Source: CALDTK01 sp041744755
GTDB lineage: Bacteria > Bacteroidota > Bacteroidia > Chitinophagales > Saprospiraceae
Reading direction: 5' to 3'
Length of the DNA: 64,000 bases
Assembly: GCA_041744755.1 (NCBI GenBank)
Contig: JBGTKC010000008.1
Coordinates: 1-64,000 of the forward strand
Shown here one piece after another: positions 1-8,164 of this stretch. A model generated the notes under the pieces. That model did not search any database and was not told the origin of the DNA. It saw nothing but the letters and a program-made list of their open reading frames with translations. The number at the start of each line of letters is the position of its first letter. Within the stretch, counting starts at the first letter, position 1. The position numbers and the translations under genes were made by a program.

Positions 1-297
1 GTTCGACGGCACAGCGCTTCGCCGAATGCGGCGCTCCTGTTTTGCGACGACGTCCTTTAAGGCGGCATTGTCGATGGCGAGGTCGGCCTACATCGTTCTG
101 AGCTCCGCGTTTTCGGCCTCGAGTCTCTTAAACTGCCGGAGGTGCGAGGGCTCCATCTTTGCGTACTTATTGCGCCAGGTGTAGAAGGTGGCCGTGGAGA
201 CGCCGAGATCGCGGGCGAACTCAGCGGCGGGGAGCCCAGCCTCATGGCGCTTCATCGCGTCGATGATCTAAGACTCTCTTAATTCGGACTTTTTCAT
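1..297 (-). pseudogene. IS3-family transposase OrfA remnant
   Basis: Read on the minus strand from the ATG at 297, the sequence gives an IS3-type OrfA: an N-terminal helix-turn-helix (residues such as FARDLGVSTATFYTWRNKYA) followed by a leucine-zipper-like segment (RLEAENAEL, then ADLAIDNAALKDVV). OrfA supplies DNA binding for IS3-family transposition. Two in-frame TAG codons interrupt it, one after residue 9 and one where the family usually has Tyr before ADLA, so it cannot make a full protein. The OrfB part would lie beyond the left edge. No inverted repeat is visible within the window. It marks the left region as a former insertion site. The assignment rests on recognisable family motifs and is fairly secure; functionality is very unlikely. 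Confidence 0.8.
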
Positions 298-352
298 AGG
301 ACAGAAGGTTACGACAGTTTTGAACTATCCAGCTTTCGGGGGAAGCTACTCC

Positions 353-811
353 ATGAATGGCCTCCACCTCGACATCATCCTATCGCTCGTTGCGATCGAC
401 AGCTAACTCCTCGATGGTCTGGTCCGCCATGACCACGACCATTACCTCGCCTTCAGCGGGGGTGCCGAGAACCGCTATATCCATAGGTCGATCTAGGTCG
501 AACTCACATCCGCCAACGCCTCCCGTGCCATGTTCATCGATAGCTCGACTCTTATGTACGCCCGCCGTTACCGGGGAGCGCAGATGCAGTGGATTCCAGT
601 CAAAGTGAGGCGCGCGCAGTTCGAGGCGCTGAGCGACTGTCTTCAGGCTTCCTTCATTGATGATGGGCAGGGCAAGCGATTGCTTTCGGGAGATCGTTAT
701 TTGGCTTGCGATAAGACGAATCGTGCTTACGGCGGCTGCGGCTGCACGAAGACCGGAATCACCTCGGTAACGACTGGCGTCAATCAAAGCGGGGTGCCCG
801 ATCGTACGTAG
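353..811 (+). pseudogene. Decayed DUF2459 (TIGR02117-like) protein
   Basis: One reading frame from the ATG at 353 shows a pattern resembling DUF2459 proteins: an N-terminal NGxHxDIxL block, a YLAF block where the family has a GWG motif, a central NASRAMF block and a later WIPVKVRRAQF block. The frame is broken by a TAA after residue 17 and a TAG about 30 residues later, and the conserved GWGD is degraded to SGGA. The C-terminal Cys/Trp motif of the family is also absent. The function of the family is not established. The decay fits with the neighbouring broken genes. The family match is from memory of motif order and could be wrong; the presence of two stops is seen directly. Confidence 0.5.
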
Positions 812-879
812 TCGCTAGTGGATATTGATTGATTGGAGAGGTACTGATGAATCGACTTAGCGCCCAACAATTAATGAGC

Positions 880-887
880 TATATTTG
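880..887 (+). promoter_or_regulatory. Candidate Bacteroidota -7 box upstream of the 960 lipoprotein
   Basis: TATATTTG matches the Bacteroidota TAnnTTTG -7 consensus exactly and lies 72 bases before the ATG at 960. No clear TTG -33 element sits at the expected distance, so support is limited to the -7 match. Confidence 0.35.
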
Positions 888-959
888 CCTTCGCGAAGCT
901 GTCCCTTCTGCTTAACGGTACGGTTACCATTCGCTCACCCTCGATTAAACCTGGCTCTC

Positions 960-1706
960 ATGAGGTTCGCGTTGCTTTCTGTCGGCATCCTTGTTGCCCT
1001 AGTGGCCTCTTGCATCGAAGTCGAGGATGAAGCCGCGGCAATGCTGAGCGCCTGCGACCCTAATAAGTTCGACATCGATCAGGTCCTTGACAGTCTCGAC
1101 GCGACTGGCCCGTGCACTTTTGACGACTTTAGGTACCACAGCGGCTTACCCGACACCATCGGTGATTTATCCGACCGCTACATTCTCCTCGGCGTAGATT
1201 CGTGCTATACCGAAGTCGACGTGCGGGAGTTGTTCGAGCGATCTCCGCAGCTAGATCCCGACTTTCGGGTCATTATGTACGGTGCGCCGGGATATGCTTA
1301 CAAGGAGGCCGTCGCCAGGCTCAGGGAAGCTCGCAGCTGCGTGTCCATCGCCGGAGTCCTCTCGCAGCTCTCACGTCACCCGATGGTCGTCTACGCGCAC
1401 TACACGATGCGGACCGACAATTGCCCCAACGATATCGGCAATCCTATCGGGAAGGCCTGCGTCTATAGTTACAGCAGCGCTTTCTTCGTGAAGGTAAAGG
1501 ACGCAGAACGACTTGAGGATTTGCAAGCCTTAGCCGTCGAAACTAAGACCGAGGTTATCGGGCCGAACCAATTCATGCCTGTCTGGGTCCAAATGAGGGC
1601 CACCAAACTCTCGAACGGCGATGCCGCGGCGATGGTCAAGCGCTTCTACGAGTCGGAGCTGTTCGCCAACAGCGAGCTTGATGTAACCAAGTACCCCGTC
1701 GAGTAA
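960..1706 (+). CDS. Putative lipoprotein of unknown function
   Basis: This 248-residue protein starts at the ATG at 960, which puts a classic lipoprotein signal at the N terminus: MRFALLSVGILVALVASC, with lipobox VASC and the acylated Cys at residue 18. The upstream in-frame extension lacks signal character, so I prefer this start. The mature part is acidic near the lipid anchor and contains several Cys residues that could form disulfides, as expected for a periplasmic or surface protein. I do not recognise a domain. It is one of two apparently intact genes in an otherwise decayed segment, flanked by the DUF2459 remnant and the broken GH5 gene, and no functional partner is evident. Coding status is supported by length, the signal and the lack of internal stops. 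Confidence 0.7.
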   Translation: MRFALLSVGILVALVASCIEVEDEAAAMLSACDPNKFDIDQVLDSLDATGPCTFDDFRYHSGLPDTIGDLSDRYILLGVDSCYTEVDVRELFERSPQLDPDFRVIMYGAPGYAYKEAVARLREARSCVSIAGVLSQLSRHPMVVYAHYTMRTDNCPNDIGNPIGKACVYSYSSAFFVKVKDAERLEDLQALAVETKTEVIGPNQFMPVWVQMRATKLSNGDAAAMVKRFYESELFANSELDVTKYPVE

Positions 1707-1797
1707 TCCTACGCCCATTGGTTTTGCGGAAGCGAAACCCTCCAAGCGCGCATCGCTACGCACCTTGCGAGCCTACTTACCATGTAGCTTACACCAC

Positions 1798-3168
1798 ATG
1801 AGCAGAGCTATCCTCTTCTTGAGCTGCCTTTTTTTCGTGACCGCGACAGTCACTTTCGCGCAGAACGCGCCAAAATCGCAGGTAGCTAAGATCCAGCAAG
1901 CGCCAGCCGCGATGCTGAATTCGACTTTCGTCAAAACCGAAGGCACCCACTTCACACTCCGCGGCCAGCCGTACTACTACATCGGCGCCAATTTCTGGTA
2001 CGATGCCTACCTCGGGGCGGAGGCCGACTACGGCGGGCGCGAACGCCTCACGCGCGAACTCGATCGCCTGCACGACCTCGGCGTCGACAACCTCCGCATC
2101 GCCGCCTCCTCCGAGGAGTCGGTGTTCTCGAAGCCGCTCAGCCCGCCCTTCCAATACAAGCACGGTACGTACAACGATACCCTCTTCCGAGGGCTCGACT
2201 TCCTGCTCGTCGAAATGGGCAAGCGCGATATGAAGGCCGTGCTGTTCCTCAACAACTACTGGGACTGGACCGGCGGCATGGCGCAGTAGGTGTCGTGGGC
2301 CACTGGCGAGTCGATCCTCGATCCGACCTCCAACCCCGACCTCGGCTGGGAAGACTACATCGGCTTCTCGGGCAAGTTTTACGGCAACGAAAAGGCGCAA
2401 GCGATCTACCGGCGTTACATCAACCAGATTGTCACGCGCGTCAATAGCAACTCCAAAGTCGCCTACAAAGACGACCCCACCATTATGGCCTGGCAACTCG
2501 CCAATGAGCCGCGCCCCGATCCGGTCGGCGACCGGACCTACAACGTCGTCCTCTTCGCGCAGTGGGTCGACGACAGCGCGGGCTACATCAAGTCACTTGA
2601 CCCGAACCACCTCGTCTCCATTGGGAGCGAGGGCAGCAAGGGCAGCCTCAACTCCCTCGACAACGCCTTCCACATCCAGAAGAGTCCCCACGTCGACTAC
2701 TTGACGTACCACGTCTGGCCCAAGAACTGGGGCTGGTTCGACCACGCGCAACCCGACAGCCTGCGCGCCACCTTCGCCAATACGGCAACCTACATCGAGG
2801 AGCACAATGCGCTCGCGCATCGGCTCAACAAGCCCGCCGTCCTGGAGGAGTTCGGCCTCAACCGCGACGCCGGCTACACGCCGCTCACGGCCATCGGTTC
2901 CCGGAATAAGTTCTACGATTACGTCTTCGGCGAGGTACAGGCCTCGCGCCAGACGGGTGGGCTCCTTGTGGGATGTAATTTCTGGGCTTGGGGCGGGGAA
3001 GGTCGCGCGGGCCACGAGGACGCCGTCTGGCAGGTCGGCGACCTGAGCTACGTCGGCGATCCGTACGCCGAGCACCAGGGACTCAATTCGGTATTTGATA
3101 CGGATTCGACGACCTTGGCGATCATTAAGCAGCACAGTGATCAGTTGGCCGTTCAGAAATCGAAATGA
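1798..3168 (+). pseudogene. GH5 endo-beta-1,4-mannanase-like protein broken by an amber codon
   Basis: The start at 1798 gives a signal peptide ending near TATVTFAQ, so the product would be secreted. The body matches GH5 (probably the GH5_7 mannanase group): an RGQPYYYIGANFWY strand, the acid/base motif in WQLANEPRP, and the nucleophile in VLEEFGLNRD. Such enzymes cut internal bonds of mannan. The frame is continuous for about 456 codons except for a TAG at 2287-2289 between GGMAQ and VSWATGES, where homologues carry Tyr; a TAC to TAG change explains it. A GTG follows directly, but restart there would lose the signal and the first barrel strands. It is probably a recent pseudogene, less likely a sequencing error. 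A more decayed paralogue of its 5' end lies at 4699. Two copies of the mini-hairpin repeat follow the stop codon. Confidence 0.85.
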
Positions 3169-3169
3169 T

Positions 3170-3225
3170 CGCTTTCGCCAAAACGGGCTCGTTGCGTTGA
3201 CTGTTTTGTGGGCTTTCGCCAAAAC
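3170..3225 (-). repeat. Two mini-hairpin repeat copies after the GH5 gene
   Basis: CGCTTTCGCCAAAAC (3170-3184) and GGCTTTCGCCAAAAC (3211-3225) lie in the same orientation, 41 bp apart, directly behind the GH5 stop codon. The sequence between them shows no other similarity. Confidence 0.85.
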
Positions 3226-3254
3226 CTAATACACCGGCTTTTCTATCCTTCTGC

Positions 3255-3518
3255 TTGTTATGTTTTGGCACGTTCAGTCTGCTCGTACAGTCGACGCAAT
3301 ACTCCCTCATCATTAGCTACGGGGCAAGCGGTGACGGCACAACACTCCATACGGCAGCCATCCGTCCCGCGATCGACGAGCCTACCCAGAGCGGTGACGG
3401 TAGGGTAGTGGTCCCGATGGGGCGCTTCCTCACCGGCTCGATCGTGCTCAAAAACAATGTGCACTTCTTTCTACAGGACAGCGCCGCGTTGCTCGGCAGT
3501 CCAAATCCACGCGACTAG
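3255..3518 (+). pseudogene. GH28 polygalacturonase-like N-terminal fragment
   Basis: The reading frame gives a stretch typical of the start of GH28 pectin-degrading beta-helix enzymes: YGASGDGTTLHTAAIRPAID, then a GRVVVPMGRFLTGSIVLKN strand and a LLGS block. In intact enzymes this is followed by several hundred residues with the catalytic Asp residues; here the frame stops at 3516-3518 shortly after LLGSPNPRD. No recognisable downstream GH28 sequence follows, so this is a truncated remnant. The N-terminal stretch before YGAS is hydrophobic and may be an old signal peptide. With the GH5 gene it suggests a former plant- or algal-polysaccharide degradation locus that has been lost. Confidence 0.7.
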
Positions 3519-3856
3519 ACCAGTTCCGTCATGGAGGAGCGCCCCTTCACCCCCAAGCACCCCAGCACCAAATGTTCCGTGCTTCGCACGGAGGCGCGTG
3601 CCTGTATCCGATGTCGCGGGCTCCAACCCATACCACAGTGCATCCACTCCCAAAAAAATTACTGGCCTCAAGAAAAGCTGTTATTTTGCCTGATCGGACA
3701 CACCCATGACGTTGAAGTCTCCCGGAAGGAAGGCGCTACACGGCGAGGGTATCCTAAAATGGCTGATTACTCCACCGATCGCGGAATACCTAAGCCCGCG
3801 GGATGGCCGTATGTTCAGCCACTAATTTACCGTCGACCGACTAAATCCTTAACAAA
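3519..3856 (+). other. Non-coding stretch after the GH28 fragment
   Basis: No convincing coding frame, RNA gene or strong hairpin is visible here. Short open frames exist but show no family resemblance. It may hold further decayed sequence of the GH28 gene. Confidence 0.4.
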
Positions 3857-4291
3857 ATGCACGTAAAAGCCGTACTGAGGGGCGAAGGGCAAAGCTGTAA
3901 CGTACTCGGAGACAACCAGACGTTCAAGTTGACCGGAAAGGACACCAACGGACAACTGCTAACCGTCTTCCAAGACAACCCGCCCAATACGCAACTTCCC
4001 ATGCACGTCCACGCGAACGAGGACGAGTTGTACCGAATCATCGAAGGGGAGGTCGAGTTCACAGCCGACGGCCGAACGTCCTTGCTGAAGGGTGGTGACA
4101 CCATCTTCCTCCCCCGCGGTATTCCACACACGTGGAAGGTGGTCGGGACGCAAAATGCGAAGATGTACCTCGACATTCTGCCGGCAGGGCTAGAGGAGAT
4201 GTTTGAAGAGCTCAGCCGCCTGCCGGTGGGTCCGCCCGACATGAATCAACTCACCGAGATCTGCGGGCGGTATGGCATTACGTTTGTGTAA
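3857..4291 (+). CDS. Small cupin-domain protein
   Basis: A 144-residue single-domain cupin. Metal-ligand motif 1 is visible as HVHANEDELYRIIEGEVEF (His-x-His and a downstream Glu) and motif 2 as FLPRGIPHTWKVVG (the fourth ligand His). These residues typically bind Fe, Mn or Ni in dioxygenases and isomerases of the quercetinase-like cupin group, but many small cupins only bind ligands. There is no signal peptide, so it should be cytoplasmic. The ATG at 3857 is preceded by an A-rich stretch without a clear ribosome binding site, as usual in Bacteroidota. It stands alone between decayed genes, so context does not point to a substrate. All metal ligands are kept, which suggests it is functional despite its surroundings. 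Confidence 0.85.
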   Translation: MHVKAVLRGEGQSCNVLGDNQTFKLTGKDTNGQLLTVFQDNPPNTQLPMHVHANEDELYRIIEGEVEFTADGRTSLLKGGDTIFLPRGIPHTWKVVGTQNAKMYLDILPAGLEEMFEELSRLPVGPPDMNQLTEICGRYGITFV

Positions 4292-4698
4292 GCGAGCAAT
4301 ACGCTTCGTCACGCCTCTCTGCTTGGCGGCTAAATTATTGTTTGGGCAGGATATGAGCGCTCAAACTATAAGGCAGACCCATTGACTGAGAATCGAGTCA
4401 CGTGCTTACTTCAATTCTTCCAAATTTAAAACTACTAGTCGCGAAAGCCTATCGATCAACTCTCATCGAGGTTGATGGTCGGGACCGAAATACCCGTCTG
4501 TTATCCGTGATACGCAGCTGGTCAATATTGACACGGAGACTGAGCAGTGTAGTTACGAAAGCTTTTCACGCACACACTCGGAACCACATCGAGCTGGACC
4601 TCCACCGGGTTACCTGAGCTCCGAGCCGAAAGCGCGGACATTAGGATGCGTATCACGTTTGTCATGCACCACATTTGGTTCACCGCCACGTCCCGGAG
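4292..4698. other. Non-coding stretch between the cupin gene and the GH5 remnant
   Basis: AT-richer than the neighbours and without a supported gene. A 71-codon open frame at 4402-4617 shows no family resemblance and I do not call it. Confidence 0.4.
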
Positions 4699-4980
4699 GT
4701 TTTGCGGAAGCGAACTCCTGACGAGCGCGTCTACCGAAGCTCCCCAACGTGTAACTTACGCAGGATGGGTAAGGCTGTCCTTCTCTTGGGCTACATCTCT
4801 TTCGTCTCGACGATGGCCGCGCCGCCGGATTCGACTTTCGTCAAAACCGATGGCACGCTGTTCACCTTCCCCGGCCAGCCATATTCCTACATCGACGCCG
4901 ATTCCTACTATGTGGTCTACCTTTCGGCCGAGGCACATGACGGCGCCCGCGGGCGCCACAAGCGGGAGATCGATCGACTC
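4699..4980 (+). pseudogene. Decayed paralogue of the GH5 gene 5' end
   Basis: This segment resembles the upstream region and first about 90 codons of the GH5 gene at 1798. Both start with the same atypical repeat copy GTTTTGCGGAAGCG (1721 and 4699). After about 65 bases each has an ATG followed by a hydrophobic signal, then the matching blocks DSTFVKTDGTLFTFPGQPYS here and NSTFVKTEGTHFTLRGQPYY there, and finally a similar RE(I/L)DRL helix. Resemblance ends around 4980 and the catalytic part is missing. It is either the remnant of a tandem duplicate or of a second related enzyme. Because the upstream DNA is also similar, a duplication is more likely than independent acquisition. Confidence 0.75.
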
Positions 4981-5203
4981 CCCTCCACTGCCTACGTCTG
5001 CAGCTGCACGTCTCCGTCCACGGTTCGAGCCGGCTTAAATCAATCCGTGGCCACTTTCGAAGGTATCGTACTCTCCGCCGAGCGCGTGCTCGTGAACGCG
5101 GATGGGGGTCGTGCAAAGCGATCGCGAGCCGACACTCCGAGACATCGATGCGGGACTCTTCCATCTTCGGAGGTACGTCCTCGGGGGGGGTCAACCCTCT
5201 CAC

Positions 5204-5284
5204 GGCATCCGCACAAACTACCAGTCTCTCTCGGAGCGGACCAACGAGCTCGCCTGAGAGCAGCTCAGCATCCTCCAGAACGCC
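5204..5284 (+). pseudogene. Fragment of a circularly permuted ATP-grasp gene
   Basis: In one frame the segment reads GIRTNYQSLSERTNELA, stop, EQLSILQNA. This matches GIRTQYQSLSERIEELG and KLNILQHA near the start of the intact ATP-grasp gene (DNA at about 6692-6772), and the DNA is also closely similar. A TGA at 5255-5257 breaks the frame and no further homologous part follows. It is a remnant of a second copy or of a paralogue; clusters of this type often carry more than one ATP-grasp gene. Only about 80 bases support the call. Confidence 0.65.
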
Positions 5285-5327
5285 CCTTCCGCGGGCAGCT
5301 CTCACCCGAGTGCAAATTTCGGACGCC

Positions 5328-6305
5328 TTAGTTCGTAAACTTCTCCACCTCGTGCGCGACGGGCTTTAAACTGTGTAAATAGTCGTACATCGCCGACAAG
5401 TCCCCTTCCGATATGCCGGCGTAATACGTCCAGGGCATCACCGAATTAAAGGTGTTGGGCGCTACGGCCTGCGGCACGTAGGTACTGTCCCGAAACTTCT
5501 TGAAGGTCGAGACGAACTGATCCTTTGTCCAGTGCCCGATGCCGGTCTCTTTATCGGGCGTGATGTTGGCCGAGCGCACGGTGCCCCCAGTCTCCAGGGG
5601 GAATTCGAAGCCACCGGCGAAGTGCAATTCTCCAGACTGCTGATTCTGCTGCGTGTGGCACTCGGCGCAGGCGGCGGCGGTCACCAGGTATCTCCCGTAC
5701 GCGATCGAACTGCTCCGGTCGAGCCGCAGGTCATTTAAGCCCTGCGCGGGCATGGTGTGCACGAGGAGGTTCAGGGGAAAGTCCAGCTCCCTCTCGGGTG
5801 TCGTCGACGCGATCGACGGCAGTGTCTTAATGTAGGCGATCACCGCGTAGATGTCCTCCCGGTCCAACTGCCCGTATTTTTGATACGGCATCACCGGGAA
5901 CAAAACCGTCCCATCCTTGCTCACCCCGGCCGTAATGGCCCTGAAGATCTCCCCATCGGTCCAGCCCGCGAGTGCGTACGGCGTAATGTTGGGGGCCACC
6001 AGATTACCGGGGAAGCCGTGTGCCCTCAGCCACTTCTCCCCGCCCCCTCCCTTAGAGGCGGCGATGGTGGGACCGGTAGACTTCGTCCAGTCGCGCTGGG
6101 CGTGGCAGTCCAGACAGCCCATCACGTTGTTGGCGAGGTACTCCCCCCTGGCCAGACGTTCGGGCGTCGCTTCGACCGTGAGATCGGGCGCGTCGACGTT
6201 GGGTAAGGCGAGGGTGATGAAGGCAGCGGCACCCACCACTAAAGCGATGAGGACCGCCAGTGCAACGCCAGCAATTTTGAGTGACTTTTTCAGCTTTCTC
6301 TTCAT
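5328..6305 (-). CDS. Membrane-anchored dihaem cytochrome c
   Basis: The start at 6305 (MKRKLKK) gives a basic N terminus and one transmembrane helix (about residues 10-34) that anchors the protein with the bulk in the periplasm. Two covalent haem c motifs are visible: CLDCH (about residues 64-68) and CAECH (about 213-217). Each is followed by a conserved NITP/NITPDKETGIG block and a downstream Met-containing segment (MPYQKYG; MPWTYYAG) that can supply the distal ligand. The layout matches the two-domain cytochromes c that serve as electron acceptors for periplasmic dehydrogenases. The partner dehydrogenase is not adjacent; the GMC oxidoreductase at 49178 is a possible but speculative partner. 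An upstream in-frame ATG at 6326 would add seven residues and cannot be excluded. Confidence 0.9.
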   Translation of the reverse strand: MKRKLKKSLKIAGVALAVLIALVVGAAAFITLALPNVDAPDLTVEATPERLARGEYLANNVMGCLDCHAQRDWTKSTGPTIAASKGGGGEKWLRAHGFPGNLVAPNITPYALAGWTDGEIFRAITAGVSKDGTVLFPVMPYQKYGQLDREDIYAVIAYIKTLPSIASTTPERELDFPLNLLVHTMPAQGLNDLRLDRSSSIAYGRYLVTAAACAECHTQQNQQSGELHFAGGFEFPLETGGTVRSANITPDKETGIGHWTKDQFVSTFKKFRDSTYVPQAVAPNTFNSVMPWTYYAGISEGDLSAMYDYLHSLKPVAHEVEKFTN

Positions 6306-6622
6306 GGGACCACAGACGGTGTTCATTGGAGCGGAGCCGCCAAGGGTTCCCTCGTCAAGACCGCGAGTCAAAAATCGCTACAGGCGCCACATTTTATAGG
6401 CTCAGCTGAGTGAATTGCCGAGTCGAATTTGCGGAGTGAGGGTTTGGCTTTGTAAATGGCCGTGTTGAGTTCATTCTTAGTCGAGGGATAATGCGTGAGC
6501 GAGTTCTGTCTCTCTGTTAGCTCTCGGTACGGCGCAGTCTTTAGGTCTGCGGCACCTTCCCCGATAATCTCCTTACATTACCACTCTGCCCCGCGAATAC
6601 ACAACATTCCTCCCCCGCACCT

Positions 6623-8056
6623 ATGTCCCAGATCAACTTCAACTCCTACGATACCGCAAATTTCCTCGACGAAATGTTCGACGGCACCGGAGGCATCCGG
6701 ACGCAGTACCAATCCCTCTCGGAGCGCATCGAGGAGCTTGGCTGGGACAAGCTCAACATCCTCCAGCACGCCACCGATCGAGCGCAGCTCTCCTACGGGA
6801 TGACCTTCAATGTCTACAATGACACGCAGGGCACCGAGCGGATCCTCCACCTCGACATCATCCCCCGCATCATCTCCGGCGAGGAGTGGGACACGATCGA
6901 ACGCGGACTCAAACAACGCATCACGGCCATCAATCGCTTCATCGCCGATATCTACGGCGAGCAAAAGATACTTAAGGACAATATCATTCCGCGCGACCTG
7001 GTCCTCTCCAGCGAGTGCTACCTAAAGGAATGCATCGGGCTTCGGCCCCCGAAGGACATCTGGTGCCACATCTCCGGCTCCGACCTGATCAAGGGTGACG
7101 ACGGGAGGTTTTACGTGCTCGAAGACAATTTGCGCTGCCCGTCCGGCGTGTCTTACATGCTCGAGAACCGCGAGATCCTTAAGCGTAGCTTCCCGGAGAT
7201 CTTCGAGCGATTAAAAGTGCGACCGGTCAATAATTACGTGCACAACCTGCGGGACATGTTGGAGTCGCTGTCGCCGTCGAAGCCTGCCTGCATCGTCGTC
7301 ATGACGCCCGGAGCTTACAACTCTGCTTACTTTGAACACTCCTACCTGGCGCAGCAGCTCGGCGCCGAATTGGTGGAGGGGCGCGATCTCATCGTCAAGA
7401 ATGATTTCGTGTACATGGTGACGACGACGGGGTTGAAGAAAGTGGACGTCATCTACCGACGTGTCGACGATGAATTCATTGACCCGATCGTCTTCAACAA
7501 AGACTCTTTATTAGGCACGAAAGGCCTGTTTGACGCCTACAAGAAAGGCAACGTCGTGCTCGTTAACGCGCCCGGTACCGGCTTCGCGGACGACAAGGCG
7601 GTGTATGCCTACATCCCGCGCATCATCGAGTATTACATGGGCGAGGAGCCGCTGCTCGAGAACGTCAAGACCTACATCTGCGCCGAGGCGCCGGACATGA
7701 AATATGTCATCGAGCACATCGGTGAATTGGTCGTCAAACAGACCGACGCCTCCGGTGGCTACGGTATGTTGATCGGCCCGAAATCGACGAAGGCAGATCA
7801 GGCTGAATTCGTCGAGAAGATCAAAGCCAATCCCCGCAAGTACATTGCGCAACCGATGATTAATCTTTCGCGCGTCCCGACCCTCACCGATGACGGCATC
7901 GAGGGGCGCCACGTCGATCTACGGCCGTACATCCTCTGCGGCGACGACATTACTATCACCCCTGGCGCACTCACGCGGGTTGCGCTCAAAAAGGGTTCGA
8001 TTGTCGTCAATTCCTCGCAGGGCGGCGGTAGCAAGGACACCTGGGTGGTTGATTAA
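6623..8056 (+). CDS. Circularly permuted ATP-grasp protein
   Basis: A 477-residue protein of the circularly permuted ATP-grasp type 2 family (formerly DUF404/DUF407). Recognisable blocks are YQSLSERIEELGWDKL, the nucleotide-binding segments around DGRFYVLEDNLRCPSGVSYM and VNAPGTGFADDKAVYAYIPR, and the glycine-rich KQTDASGGYGMLIGP followed by IAQP. ATP-grasp enzymes couple ATP hydrolysis to formation of an amide or peptide-like bond. Comparative genomics links this family with alpha-E, transglutaminase-like and zinc-peptidase genes, and here all three follow in the same order and strand, suggesting an operon that makes and processes a peptide-like product. The substrate is unknown. No mini-hairpin repeat lies in the coding sequence, but two follow the stop codon. 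A decayed fragment of a relative lies upstream at 5204. Confidence 0.95.
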   Translation: MSQINFNSYDTANFLDEMFDGTGGIRTQYQSLSERIEELGWDKLNILQHATDRAQLSYGMTFNVYNDTQGTERILHLDIIPRIISGEEWDTIERGLKQRITAINRFIADIYGEQKILKDNIIPRDLVLSSECYLKECIGLRPPKDIWCHISGSDLIKGDDGRFYVLEDNLRCPSGVSYMLENREILKRSFPEIFERLKVRPVNNYVHNLRDMLESLSPSKPACIVVMTPGAYNSAYFEHSYLAQQLGAELVEGRDLIVKNDFVYMVTTTGLKKVDVIYRRVDDEFIDPIVFNKDSLLGTKGLFDAYKKGNVVLVNAPGTGFADDKAVYAYIPRIIEYYMGEEPLLENVKTYICAEAPDMKYVIEHIGELVVKQTDASGGYGMLIGPKSTKADQAEFVEKIKANPRKYIAQPMINLSRVPTLTDDGIEGRHVDLRPYILCGDDITITPGALTRVALKKGSIVVNSSQGGGSKDTWVVD

Positions 8057-8060
8057 AGGA

Positions 8061-8105
8061 GTTTTGCCGAAAGGCGACTTGCCATGTAGCGTTTTGCCGA
8101 AAGGC
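8061..8105 (+). repeat. Tandem pair of type B mini-hairpin repeats
   Basis: Two exact copies of GTTTTGCCGAAAGGC, each extended by GACTT, start at 8061 and 8091 and so have a 30-bp period. They fill the gap between the ATP-grasp and alpha-E genes. The 10 bases after each extended copy differ. Confidence 0.9.
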
Positions 8106-8164
8106 GACTTACGTCAAAACATTCATCACCTGCTTTTATCTCACACTAATCTGAACTATATCGT

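Noticed and set aside
1..2289. Several in-frame TAG codons in the first 2.3 kb suggested stop-codon recoding.
   Set aside because: The replaced residues differ (Gln, Tyr, others), one stop is TAA, and intact genes elsewhere use all stops normally. Decay explains it better.
8061..8105. The 30-bp periodic repeat pair looked like a minimal CRISPR array.
   Set aside because: There are only two units, the repeat is 20 bp with a 10-bp gap, no cas gene is present, and the same motif is scattered all over the window.
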